Numbered from the stretch's first letter, positions 23,870 to 32,476 are shown. The stretch: 35,761 nucleotides of DNA from Clostridium sp. 28_17 (GCA_001916065.1 MNRS01000022.1:8280-44040); one strand, 5' to 3'. Numbers and translations are program-made. The notes: generated by a model not told the origin, from the letters alone.

Positions 23870-25849
23870 ATGAGCAAAAAATTATTAATAACAGAAAAGC
23901 CATCAGTAGCAATGGAATTTGCAAAAGCATTAAAAATAACGGCTCCAAGAAAAAATGGATATATAGAATCAAACGAATGGATAATAACCTGGTGTGTAGG
24001 ACATCTAGTAACAATGAGTTATCCAGAAAAATATGACGAAAAACTAAAATTTTGGAGATTAGACACACTTCCATTTATACCAAAAGAATGGAAATATGAA
24101 GTAATATCAAATGTACAAAATCAATTTAATATTGTACAGGGGTTAATGCAAAGAGAAGATGTAGAAGAAATATATAATGCAGGGGACTCTGGGCGAGAAG
24201 GAGAATATATCCAAAGGCTTGTTTTAATGATGGCACATCCAAATCCAAAAGCAAAAGTTAAAAGAGTGTGGATAGACTCACAAACAGAAGAGGAAATATT
24301 AAGGGGAATAAGAGAGGCAAAAGATTCTTCTGAATATGATAGCCTTTCAGATAGTGCATATTTAAGAGCAAAAGAAGACTATTTAATAGGAATTAATTTT
24401 TCAAGATTATTGTCAATTACACAAGGGAGAACATTAGCAAATAAAATAAATGAAGAAAAAGCATCAATTTCTGTTGGACGTGTTATGACTTGTGTTTTGG
24501 GAATGATAGTTTCAAGAGAAAGAGAAATTAGAAATTTTGTTAAGACCAAATATTATAAAATAGTTGGAGAATTTGGTGACGAAAATTCCGCATTTAAAGC
24601 AGAATGGAAAGTAAACGAAAAATCAAAATTATTTGAATCACCATTATTATATAATGAAACAGGCTTTAAAAGTGAGCAAAAAGCAAAAGATTTTATAGTT
24701 TCGTTGCAAGGCAAAAAAGCAATAATTACAGAACTAAAAAAATCAAAACAAAAAGAAAATGCTCCATTATTATTCAACTTAGCAGAAATTCAAAATGAAT
24801 GTACAAAAAGGTTTAAAATAAAGCCAGAAGAGACACTAGATGTTATTCAAAATTTATATGAAAAGAAATTGGTTACATACCCAAGAACAGATGCAAGGGT
24901 GTTATCAACTGCGGTTGCCAAGGAAATTTCTAAAAATCTAAATGGAATTGCCAAAGGATTTAAAGACGAAGAAATACAAAGATTTATTAAGAAAATGGTA
25001 GAAGAAAAATATCCGACAAATAATCTGGCAAAAACAAAATATGTAAATGATAGCAAAATAACAGACCACTATGCAATAATTCCAACAGGTCAAGGATATG
25101 AAAACTACGATAAATTGCCAGAATTGCAAAAACAAATTTATAAATTGATAGTAAAAAGATTTTTAGCAATTTTTTATCCACCTGCAGAATACAGTAAAGT
25201 GCAAGTAACAGTTGATGTTGAAGGCGAAACATTTTATGCAAGTGGAAAAGTATGTATTAACAAAGGATATTTAGAAATTGCAAAATCAACAGGAAAAAAT
25301 ACAACCGAAAAATCCACAGAAGATGCACAAAATGTGGAAAATATGGGGAGCGTAGAAAAATTAGAAAAAACAGATGATACAAACCTAGAAATTTTGAAAA
25401 AATTAAAAAAGGGACAAGAAGTTTTAGTAAAAAATTATGAAATAAAAGAAGCGGAAACATCACCACCTTCAAGATATAATTCTGGTTCAATAATTCTTGC
25501 TATGGAAAATGCAGGAAAACTTATTGAAGACGAAGAACTACGTGAACAAATAAAAGGTGCCGGAATTGGTACAAGTGCTACTCGTGGTGGAATTATTGAA
25601 AAATTGGAAAGAATTAAATATATAGAAATAAATAAAAAGACTCAAATTATTACTCCTACAAATAAAGGTGAAATTATTTATGATATTGTTAATTTTTCTA
25701 TGCCTGATATGCTTAATCCAAAACTTACTGCTAGTTGGGAGAAGGGATTAGATATGGTGGCAAAAAAGGAAATTGAACCACAGGTGTTTATGACTAAACT
25801 TGAAAATTATATTAATTCTAAATTTAATAAATTGGTTGTTAAAATGTAA
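23870..25849 (+). CDS. topB: DNA topoisomerase III
   Basis: This type IA topoisomerase relaxes and decatenates DNA, often with a RecQ-type helicase. The Toprim domain opens with LLITEKPSVAMEFAKAL and contains NAGDSGREGEYIQRL. VGRVMTCVLGMIVSRERE follows, and the catalytic tyrosine is Y337 in VTYPRTDARVLS. GAGIGTSATRGGIIEKLERI is the typical late motif. At 659 residues it is shorter than Bacillus TopB (about 730) and lacks the cysteine-rich zinc ribbons often found at the C-terminus. A low-complexity insert rich in Lys, Thr and Glu lies around residues 480-515. The REP-like hairpin immediately after the stop probably terminates it. Confidence 0.94.
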   Translation: MSKKLLITEKPSVAMEFAKALKITAPRKNGYIESNEWIITWCVGHLVTMSYPEKYDEKLKFWRLDTLPFIPKEWKYEVISNVQNQFNIVQGLMQREDVEEIYNAGDSGREGEYIQRLVLMMAHPNPKAKVKRVWIDSQTEEEILRGIREAKDSSEYDSLSDSAYLRAKEDYLIGINFSRLLSITQGRTLANKINEEKASISVGRVMTCVLGMIVSREREIRNFVKTKYYKIVGEFGDENSAFKAEWKVNEKSKLFESPLLYNETGFKSEQKAKDFIVSLQGKKAIITELKKSKQKENAPLLFNLAEIQNECTKRFKIKPEETLDVIQNLYEKKLVTYPRTDARVLSTAVAKEISKNLNGIAKGFKDEEIQRFIKKMVEEKYPTNNLAKTKYVNDSKITDHYAIIPTGQGYENYDKLPELQKQIYKLIVKRFLAIFYPPAEYSKVQVTVDVEGETFYASGKVCINKGYLEIAKSTGKNTTEKSTEDAQNVENMGSVEKLEKTDDTNLEILKKLKKGQEVLVKNYEIKEAETSPPSRYNSGSIILAMENAGKLIEDEELREQIKGAGIGTSATRGGIIEKLERIKYIEINKKTQIITPTNKGEIIYDIVNFSMPDMLNPKLTASWEKGLDMVAKKEIEPQVFMTKLENYINSKFNKLVVKM

Positions 25850-25890
25850 AAAATCGGGATTAGGGGACGGGTCTTCAATCCCGATTTTTT
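25848..25890. repeat. Single palindromic REP-like element, probable topB terminator
   Basis: Arms 25848-25861 and 25877-25890 are perfect reverse complements (14 nt) around a 15-nt loop containing the core GGGGACGGGTCT (25863-25874). It ends in six T right after the topB stop, so it also has terminator form. It matches one arm of the 7064-7147 pair apart from one loop base. Confidence 0.8.
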
Positions 25891-25927
25891 CAGAGTTAAA
25901 AACACGCACTCCTAATCTAAAATTTTT

Positions 25928-25968
25928 ATAAAAAAGAAAGAAGGAGGGTTAAATAAATTTAACTCTCC
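25928..25968 (-). terminator. Terminator of the small cysteine protein gene
   Basis: GGAGGGTTAA (from 25943) pairs with TTAACTCTCC (to 25968) with one G-U pair, and the minus strand continues into a T-rich tract (25928-25942). It lies 16 bp after the stop of the 87-residue gene. Confidence 0.65.
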
Positions 25969-25984
25969 CATGTTTTTGCGGTTG

Positions 25985-26248
25985 CTACATTGCTGTAACA
26001 TTATCACCATGTTGAGGAATTGTTTGTGTACGATTGCCGTGCACATATGCTGAACCTGTTTTAAATTTGCATTTAATACCATCTATCGGTGAAGATACAC
26101 AATCAGATGGAAGTTTACCATGTTTTTTGATTACTGCCTCCTGACGTTTTGTCTCATCTTCTGTAAATAATGTTGCCTTGCATTGCATGCAAACCGGATC
26201 AACTACATGTATGCAACTGCTTGTTCTTAATGTTTTTGTTTCGTTCAT
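25985..26248 (-). CDS. Small cysteine-containing protein, unknown
   Basis: I do not recognise this 87-residue protein. It has five cysteines, including CMQC (20-23), which could bind metal with C50 and C60 (PSDCV, IKCKF), and a His/Gln-rich end, IPQHGDNVTAM. It has no signal peptide or membrane segment. Support for a real gene comes from its own consensus promoter, a leader hairpin, a terminator and codon use that is less A-rich than its neighbours. The ribosome site (AGAAAGAGAAC) is mediocre. The different composition and lone position between topB and mfd suggest acquisition by transfer. Function is unknown. Confidence 0.65.
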   Translation of the reverse strand: MNETKTLRTSSCIHVVDPVCMQCKATLFTEDETKRQEAVIKKHGKLPSDCVSSPIDGIKCKFKTGSAYVHGNRTQTIPQHGDNVTAM

Positions 26249-26263
26249 GTTGTTCTCTTTCTG

Positions 26264-26287
26264 CCCTCATATAATTGTTGTTGAGGG
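26264..26287 (-). other. Leader hairpin of the small cysteine protein gene
   Basis: CCCTCA (26264-26269) pairs with TGAGGG (26282-26287) around a 12-base loop, 15 bases upstream of the start codon. It could shield or expose the ribosome site. Confidence 0.4.
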
Positions 26288-26321
26288 ACTTTTTGCTATG
26301 TTAATAAGTAACTATAATTAT

Positions 26322-26376
26322 ATTATACCGTAATTTACATAAAAAGTCAATACTGCAATTTACAGCAATTTACAGC
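26322..26376 (-). promoter_or_regulatory. Promoter of the small cysteine protein, with tandem repeat upstream
   Basis: On the minus strand TTGACT (26345-26350), a 17-bp spacer and TATAAT (26322-26327). Just upstream of the -35, GCAATTTACA occurs twice in tandem (about 26355-26374), a possible operator. The 324-bp gap 26249-26572 holds this promoter, the leader hairpin and the mfd leader; I see no further gene. Confidence 0.65.
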
Positions 26377-26514
26377 ACACAAACAATAATTTTATGGATT
26401 GTAAATTGTAACCGCACATAAAATAAGCAAACAAAAATTTTGAAAAAACACTTCCAAAATCCAAAAAAACATGATATAATAAAAAAACAAAAAAGAGAGC
26501 AAATAAGCAAACAA

Positions 26515-26545
26515 GGTTGAAAAAGAAAATAAATCTTTTTCAACC
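26515..26545 (+). other. Stable hairpin in the mfd leader
   Basis: GGTTGAAAAAGA (26515-26526) pairs perfectly with TCTTTTTCAACC (26534-26545) around AAATAAA. It lies about 15 bases before the GGAGG site of mfd and about 35 bases after a TATAAT at 26475-26480. It lacks a following T-run, so it looks more like an mRNA leader structure than a terminator. Confidence 0.5.
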
Positions 26546-26572
26546 ATTAAAGCATTTTGGAGGAAATAAAAA

Positions 26573-29500
26573 ATGAACACCATAATAGGAGAATTAGGAA
26601 AATCACAAAAATTTATTGATTTAAGTAACCAAATAGAAAAAGAAACAAGTCCGATATCAATATCGGGCTTAACTAGCGTTGGAATGACAGAGTTAGTATC
26701 TGCAATAAACGGATACAACAAAAAACCAATATTACTATTAACATACAACGAAATACAAGCAAAAAAAATAGTACAAAACCTGCAAACATTTGAAGGAGAA
26801 AAGGTAGTATTTTTTCCTAAAAAAGAAGTAGTAACATATGACTATGTAGCAGAAAGCAAAGACCTACCATATGAAAGAATAGAAACACTAAACAAAATAA
26901 AAGAAAAGAAAAACTTAATAGTTGTAACAACAATAGAAGCACTAATGCAAAAGTTACCATCAAAAAAAGCATTATACAAAAACACATTAGAATTCAAAGT
27001 AGGAGACATCCATAACCTAGAAGACATCAAAAAAAGTCTAGTAAATATGGGGTATTCAAGATGTGATTTAATAGAAGGAAGAGGACAATTCAGCGTTAGA
27101 GGTGGAATTGTTGACATTTCTGCAGATGACAAAACTGGTATAAGAATTGAACTATGGGGAGACGAAGTTGACTCAATTAGAAACTTTAGCATAAGCAGTC
27201 AAAGGTCAATATCAACATTGGAAAGAGCCAAAATATATCCAGCAAATGAGTATATTTTAGACGATAAAATAGAAAATATTTGTAAAAGAATCAGACAAAA
27301 ACTAACAGAAGGAAAACAAGACGAAATAATAGAAGAAGACTTAGAACAAATAAAAGCAGGAAATTATATAAGCAAAATAGATAAATATTTTGACGGATTT
27401 TACAAAGAACAAGAAACATTAATCGATTACATGAGTAAAGACTGCTTAATTATGGTAGATGAAGTGAACAAAGTTGAACAAAGAGAAATGAATATCTTAC
27501 AAGATATTGAAAACTTGAGTAAAAACTTAATAGAAAAAGAAAAAATAGTACCAGAAGCATTAACAAGCACAATGAGTGTTGATTTTGAAAGCCTAGAAAA
27601 CAAATATCACACAATATATTTAGAAAAACAAGATGCAGTAACTAAAAAACAAGCACAAAGATATCATTTTGAATATAGAGAAATCAACTATTACAAGAGT
27701 GAAATTGAAAACTTATTTGAAGATTTAAATAATTGGAACAAAGAGAAAAAAAGCATATATGTAATGGTTGAAAATAAAGAAAAAGCAAAGAAACTAAAAG
27801 AACTTCTAGAAAAAGAAGACATACTATGCAAAATAGAAGAAAAATTAGACAAAACAATTATAGTAAAATCAACAGAAAATATTGTAACAATATCAATTGG
27901 AAAAATAACAGAAGGATTTGAAAACTACGAAATAAATCAAGTTGTAATTTCGGCAGATGATTTAATTGATGGCGGAAAAAAGAAAAAAACATTTGCAAAT
28001 CAAGCTTTTAAAGAAGGAGAAAAAGTAGTATTTGCAGACTTGAAAGTTGGTGACTATGTTGTACACAAAAATTATGGTATAGGACTTTTTGTTGGTGTAA
28101 ATACTATAACTGCAGACAAAACAACAAAAGACTATATCAAATTAAAATATAAGGATGATGCAATCTTATATGTACCAACAAGTCAATTAGATGCAATTAG
28201 AAAATACACAGGTGGAGATGCATTAAATTTACCATTAAATAGCCTTAGCAGTAAGGATTGGAAAAACACAAAAGAAAAAGTAAAGAAAAATTTAAGAGCG
28301 GTTGCAAGAGAATTAATAGAATTATATGCAAAAAGAGAAAAGGCAAAAGGATATGCATTCAGTCCAGATACATCTTGGCAACAACAGTTTGAGGACCAAT
28401 TCCCATATCAAGAAACAGATGACCAATTAAGATGTATAGAAGAAGTAAAAAAAGATATGGAAAATCAAAGACCAATGGATAGACTTTTATGTGGTGATGT
28501 TGGATATGGGAAAACAGAAGTTGCTATAAGAGCGGCATTTAAAGCAGTAATGGACCATAAACAAGTAGCATACCTGGTACCAACAACAGTTTTAGCACAA
28601 CAACAATATGAAGAATTCAAAGAAAGAATGAAAGACTTCCCAATAAAAGTGGAAATATTAAATAGATTCAAAAGTGCAAAATATCAAAATGAAGTTATCA
28701 GAAAATTAAAATTAGGTGAGGTAGACATCGTAGTTGGAACACACAGATTATTAAGTAAAGACGTTGAATTCAAAGACATTGGACTACTAATAATAGATGA
28801 AGAGCATAGATTTGGTGTAAAAGCAAAAGAAAAAATAAAACAATACAAATCAAATATAGATGTTTTAACAATGACTGCGACACCAATACCAAGAACAATG
28901 CATATGTCAATAGTTGGAATAAGAGATATGTCAGTAATATATGAACCACCTCACAACAGAAAGCCAGTTCAAACTTATGTATTGGAATATGACCAAGAGG
29001 TTATAAAAGAGGCAATAACAAAAGAACTTGAAAGAGATGGTCAAGTGTTTTATATTTATAACAGGGTAGACACAATACAGAAAAAAGCAGACGAAATATC
29101 AAGACTTGTACCAGAGGCAACTGTAAGTTATGCACATGGACAAATGACAGGAAATCAAATTGAAGATATAATGCAAGACTTTATTGAAAGAAAATCAAAT
29201 GTATTAGTGTGTACAACAATATTAGAATCTGGAATTGATATAGCAAATGCAAACACAATTATAGTAGAAAATGCAGACAGAATGGGACTTGCAGCATTAT
29301 ATCAAATACGTGGTAGAGTTGGAAGGTCAGACAGGCAAGCATATGCTTATATAACATACAGAAAAGACAAAATGCTTTCAGAAGAAGCGGACAAGAGATT
29401 AAAAGCAATAAAAGAATTCACAGAATTTGGTTCAGGATTCAAAATAGCAATGAGAGACCTAGAAATCAGAGGAGCAGGAAGTATGATTGGAGAAATACAA

Positions 29501-30031
29501 TCAGGTCACTTAGAACAAGTAGGATATGACACATATTGCACATTACTAGACGAAGTAGTAAAAGAAATGCAAGGTGTAGAAGTAGAACCAGAAATAGACA
29601 TACAAATAGACTTAAATGTAACAAGTTATATACCAGATGAATACATACCAGACTCAGCACAAAAAATAGAAGTATATCAAAACATAGCATTATGCAAAAA
29701 AGAAGAAGATATACAAAATGTTGTAGACGAAATCATAGACAGATTTGGAAATATGCCATCTGAACTAGAAAACTTATTAGATATTGCAAGAATTAAATTC
29801 TTAGCAAAACCATTTGCAATAAGCAAAATTGCAAGTAAAAGAACTGCTGTTGTATTTACTTTTGAACAAAGTAAATATGAAATTGATTTACAGAAATTGA
29901 TTAAAGCATATGGTAATAGAATCAAATTTTCACCAGGTGTTAAGACAATGATTACATTAGATATTGGCTCAACAAATGAAAGACAAATCTTAAATGATGT
30001 TACTGAATTTTTGAAACAGTTAAGTAAATAA
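26573..30031 (+). CDS. mfd: Transcription-repair coupling factor Mfd
   Basis: Mfd displaces stalled RNA polymerase and recruits UvrA to lesions. The 1152 residues include an N-terminal UvrB-like part (GRGQFSVRGGIVDI), the RNA polymerase interaction domain near 490 (VGDYVVHKNYGIGLFVG), and a RecG-like translocase: Walker A GDVGYGKT (641-648), DEEH box (742-745), TMTATPIPRTMHMS and QIRGRVGRSDRQAYAY. The C-terminal TRCF domain ends with YGNRIKFSPGVKT. Length is typical. The start follows TTGGAGG. A 10-bp inverted repeat (26647-26670) lies inside the early coding sequence. A REP-like pair follows the stop. Confidence 0.98.
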   Translation: MNTIIGELGKSQKFIDLSNQIEKETSPISISGLTSVGMTELVSAINGYNKKPILLLTYNEIQAKKIVQNLQTFEGEKVVFFPKKEVVTYDYVAESKDLPYERIETLNKIKEKKNLIVVTTIEALMQKLPSKKALYKNTLEFKVGDIHNLEDIKKSLVNMGYSRCDLIEGRGQFSVRGGIVDISADDKTGIRIELWGDEVDSIRNFSISSQRSISTLERAKIYPANEYILDDKIENICKRIRQKLTEGKQDEIIEEDLEQIKAGNYISKIDKYFDGFYKEQETLIDYMSKDCLIMVDEVNKVEQREMNILQDIENLSKNLIEKEKIVPEALTSTMSVDFESLENKYHTIYLEKQDAVTKKQAQRYHFEYREINYYKSEIENLFEDLNNWNKEKKSIYVMVENKEKAKKLKELLEKEDILCKIEEKLDKTIIVKSTENIVTISIGKITEGFENYEINQVVISADDLIDGGKKKKTFANQAFKEGEKVVFADLKVGDYVVHKNYGIGLFVGVNTITADKTTKDYIKLKYKDDAILYVPTSQLDAIRKYTGGDALNLPLNSLSSKDWKNTKEKVKKNLRAVARELIELYAKREKAKGYAFSPDTSWQQQFEDQFPYQETDDQLRCIEEVKKDMENQRPMDRLLCGDVGYGKTEVAIRAAFKAVMDHKQVAYLVPTTVLAQQQYEEFKERMKDFPIKVEILNRFKSAKYQNEVIRKLKLGEVDIVVGTHRLLSKDVEFKDIGLLIIDEEHRFGVKAKEKIKQYKSNIDVLTMTATPIPRTMHMSIVGIRDMSVIYEPPHNRKPVQTYVLEYDQEVIKEAITKELERDGQVFYIYNRVDTIQKKADEISRLVPEATVSYAHGQMTGNQIEDIMQDFIERKSNVLVCTTILESGIDIANANTIIVENADRMGLAALYQIRGRVGRSDRQAYAYITYRKDKMLSEEADKRLKAIKEFTEFGSGFKIAMRDLEIRGAGSMIGEIQSGHLEQVGYDTYCTLLDEVVKEMQGVEVEPEIDIQIDLNVTSYIPDEYIPDSAQKIEVYQNIALCKKEEDIQNVVDEIIDRFGNMPSELENLLDIARIKFLAKPFAISKIASKRTAVVFTFEQSKYEIDLQKLIKAYGNRIKFSPGVKTMITLDIGSTNERQILNDVTEFLKQLSK

Positions 30032-30148
30032 AAATTAGGGATAGGGGGACGGGTCTCTAATCCCTAAAAATTATTTTAAATTATATATAGTTATAATGTA
30101 ATGATAAAAAAATAGGGATTAGAGACCCGTCCCCCTATCCCTAATTTT
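30031..30148. repeat. Paired palindromic REP-like element, perfect 36-nt arms
   Basis: Arms 30031-30066 and 30113-30148 are perfect reverse complements with a 46-nt AT-rich spacer. Each arm folds on itself (TAGGGAT / AATCCCTA type stem) around the core GGGGACGGGTCT (30045-30056). Compared with 7064-7147 the core is kept while both stem strands have changed together. It fills the gap between mfd and the TrmH gene. Confidence 0.88.
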
Positions 30149-30169
30149 AGTGAAGCGAAAGGAGAAGAT

Positions 30170-30961
30170 ATGCAAGTAATTACAAGTAAAGATAATGAAT
30201 TTGTAAAACATGTAAAAAAATTAAAAGAAAAGAAATACAGAGACCAAAGCCAAGAATTCATTATTGAAGGAATAAAATTAGTAAAAGAAGCAATTGAAGA
30301 AAAAGCAAATATCAAGCAAATCATAATTTGTGATAATTGCGAAGATACAGGAATAATTCCAAAAGATTTGATGTATGAAATTGCAAAATATAATTGTATA
30401 TATGTAACTGAAAACATATTAAAAACAATGTCAGATGTAAATGCACCACAAGGAATAATGGCGATAATAGGAAGAAACAACAAAGAAAAAGACATTGATT
30501 ACAACCAAGATATAATAGTTGCATTAGATGATATTCAAGACCCAGGAAATTTAGGAACAATACTTAGAACTGTTGATAGTATAGGTTTAAACCAAATATT
30601 GGTATCAAAAGGAACAGCGGACTGTTATAACCCAAAAGTTGTACGTTCAACAATGGGAGCCATTTTTAGAATTAAGATTATAGAATGTGAAGATTTAGAA
30701 CAAACACTAAAAGAAACACAAAAAAATAATTTTAAACTGGTTGTAAGTTCGCTTCAAACAAACAATAGTCTATATGATATCAATTTTGATAAAAAGGTGA
30801 TTATTATAGGAAACGAAGCGAATGGTGTTGAACCGCAAATTCAAGAAATGGCGGATGAAAAAATAAAAATACCAATGCTTGGAAAGACAGAAAGTTTGAA
30901 TGCTTCTGTTGCAACAGGAATTATTTTATATGAATATGTTAGACAAAAAATTACAAAATAA
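30170..30961 (+). CDS. TrmH/SpoU family RNA 2'-O-methyltransferase
   Basis: The 263-residue protein has an N-terminal substrate-binding domain (SQEFIIEGIKLVKEAIE) and a SPOUT knot domain with all three motifs: DDIQDPGNLGTILRT (N127, R133), VIIIGNEANGV (E216) and IPMLGKTESLNASVATGI (N244). It should methylate the ribose 2'-OH of an rRNA or tRNA nucleotide using SAM. The layout is that of the RlmB/YsgA group, but the target base cannot be deduced. The ribosome site is AAAGGAG. It follows mfd across a REP-like pair. Confidence 0.92.
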   Translation: MQVITSKDNEFVKHVKKLKEKKYRDQSQEFIIEGIKLVKEAIEEKANIKQIIICDNCEDTGIIPKDLMYEIAKYNCIYVTENILKTMSDVNAPQGIMAIIGRNNKEKDIDYNQDIIVALDDIQDPGNLGTILRTVDSIGLNQILVSKGTADCYNPKVVRSTMGAIFRIKIIECEDLEQTLKETQKNNFKLVVSSLQTNNSLYDINFDKKVIIIGNEANGVEPQIQEMADEKIKIPMLGKTESLNASVATGIILYEYVRQKITK

Positions 30962-31062
30962 GACTTTTAATGATAAAAAATAAATAATATGTCAAAAATA
31001 CCAACAAAATTTGACAATAAATGACATAAAACAACATAAAAAAAGAATAAATATTATAATTT

Positions 31063-31098
31063 GGGTAACAATTGAAAAAATAATTGCAATTGTTACCC
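31063..31098. promoter_or_regulatory. Perfect palindrome downstream of the TrmH gene
   Basis: GGGTAACAATTG (31063-31074) pairs with CAATTGTTACCC (31087-31098) around a 12-base loop. No T-run follows. It could be a weak terminator or an operator: a TATAAT-like hexamer lies just before it. The rest of the 304-bp gap 30962-31265 is AT-rich with nothing else recognisable. Confidence 0.45.
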
Positions 31099-31265
31099 GT
31101 TTATGTTAATATAAGAACAGGAAGTTTTTTCGAAAAAATTAATTCAAAATGTTATTTTCTACAAATGAAGTATTAAATTTAAAATTAAATCTAGTAATAA
31201 ATTTTATAGGTCAATAAAATTCAAATAAAATCCAATTGAAATTGTATACATAGGAAGGAGGTCTT

Positions 31266-31934
31266 ATGAGATATTTCTCATATAATGACTATATGGATTA
31301 CAAAGGTAACATTGATATGAATAATTACGGAAGAGTTGAAGAAGAAAAAGCAGAGTATATACTTGAAGATGGAGAAATAAATAGTCAATTTGAAATTATA
31401 GAAATATTAAAAAATATAGAAGATTTACAAGATTTTTTAAATGAATTTGTATGGGCAGATGAACCAATTAAACAAAACGACATAACATATTATAATGCAA
31501 ATCAAACGACACAAGAAAACCAAATAATGTATTATGATGAAAATGAAAATTTTGAAAAAAGCAATTATGAAAATATGATAACCTGTAAAATAAAAAGTAA
31601 AGAGATTTTTGTCATAATCAAAGAACTTCATGAAATTGATTTAAATATTATATATAAAATGCTTGAGTATTCATTAAAAATAATAAAAGGATGCGAACAA
31701 AATATGCTCCAAAATGTAAGAAATCCAATTGTAATACCAATAGTTATATACACAGGAAACAAAAAATGGAACACAAATAACTACCAATTAAAGCAAAAGA
31801 TAAATTATATTGAATTTAAAAGTAATTCCATAAATTTTGCGTATAATTTAATAAAAATAAATGAATTAGGAAATTCAGAATTAAAAAAAATGAAGTCAAA
31901 AGTAGCAAAAAAAATGCTGATAATCAAAAAATAA
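31266..31934 (+). CDS. Rpn/PD-(D/E)XK transposase-like protein, degenerate
   Basis: The 222-residue protein matches a clostridial group related to Rpn recombination-promoting nucleases (PD-(D/E)XK family, once called transposase_31). The recognisable part is KSKEIFVIIKELHEIDLNII (111-130) and NPIVIPIVIYTGNKKWN (153-169). In active Rpn proteins the first block reads like ...IEHQ...; here it is IKELHE, so the catalytic glutamate-His-Gln arrangement is altered and activity is doubtful. The N-terminal half is acidic and specific to the group. It has a strong ribosome site, AAGGAGGT. It may be a remnant of a mobile or defence-linked gene. Confidence 0.6.
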   Translation: MRYFSYNDYMDYKGNIDMNNYGRVEEEKAEYILEDGEINSQFEIIEILKNIEDLQDFLNEFVWADEPIKQNDITYYNANQTTQENQIMYYDENENFEKSNYENMITCKIKSKEIFVIIKELHEIDLNIIYKMLEYSLKIIKGCEQNMLQNVRNPIVIPIVIYTGNKKWNTNNYQLKQKINYIEFKSNSINFAYNLIKINELGNSELKKMKSKVAKKMLIIKK

Positions 31935-31997
31935 ATATTTACAAATAAATTACAAAAAATATTGACATATTTCCTTATAGGTGATATATTTACAAAT
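31935..31997 (+). promoter_or_regulatory. Promoter of the XRE regulator, flanked by 12-nt direct repeats
   Basis: TTGACA (31962-31967), a 17-bp spacer and TATATT (31985-31990). ATATTTACAAAT occurs at 31935-31946 and 31986-31997, bracketing the promoter, the second copy overlapping the -10. They are candidate autoregulatory operators. Confidence 0.6.
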
Positions 31998-32013
31998 GAA
32001 GGAGGTTGACTTT

Positions 32014-32374
32014 ATGGCGCCAGATTATACTGTAATAGGAAGAAGAATAAGAGAAGCAAGAGTAGAACAAAATTTAAGGCAGGAAGAACTTGCTGATAAA
32101 ATGAACATTTCTGTAGCATATATGAGTAGGGTGGAAACAGGCAAAGGCCATTTGAATTTAAACAGATTAACACAAATTGCAGAAATATTAAAAGTATCAC
32201 CCCGGTTATCTATTAACAGGAAGTAATGTTAGATCAAAAAATTATCTAAGAAAAGATTTTAATACAGTTTTGGAAAGATGTAGTCCAGAACAACAAAGAT
32301 TAATATATGAAATTGCAGAGTTAGTTAGTAAAACAAAATTTGAAGCAATACAATATGATGAAAATTCATATTAA
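32014..32374 (+). pseudogene. XRE-family regulator, frameshifted
   Basis: The protein begins MAPDYTVIGRRIREARVEQN with a helix-turn-helix (ELADKMNISVAYMSRVETGK), like SinR-type clostridial regulators. The first frame ends early at 32226 with VSPRLSINRK. One base later in frame the normal family tail continues: GYLLTGSNVRSKNYLRKDFN and VLERCSPEQQRLIYEIAEL, to a stop at 32374. Removing one C from CCCC at 32200-32203 restores a 119-residue protein of usual length. It is either a true frameshift or a sequencing error in the C run. The truncated 70-residue form still keeps the DNA-binding domain. The start follows AAGGAGGT. Confidence 0.8.
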
Positions 32375-32435
32375 ATAAAATAAATTTTCTATGCAATATA
32401 ATTTTATATATAAATATACATCTTTTCTAATATAT

Positions 32436-32476
32436 AAAAAGATTCTAGTTATAAAATGTAACTAGAATCTTTTTTT
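32436..32476 (+). terminator. Intrinsic terminator after the XRE gene
   Basis: A perfect 16-bp stem (32436-32451 with 32459-32474) followed by T. Confidence 0.88.

Noticed and set aside
30962..31265. tRNA or small stable RNA gene in the gap
   Set aside because: No cloverleaf or conserved tRNA boxes; only one palindrome stands out.
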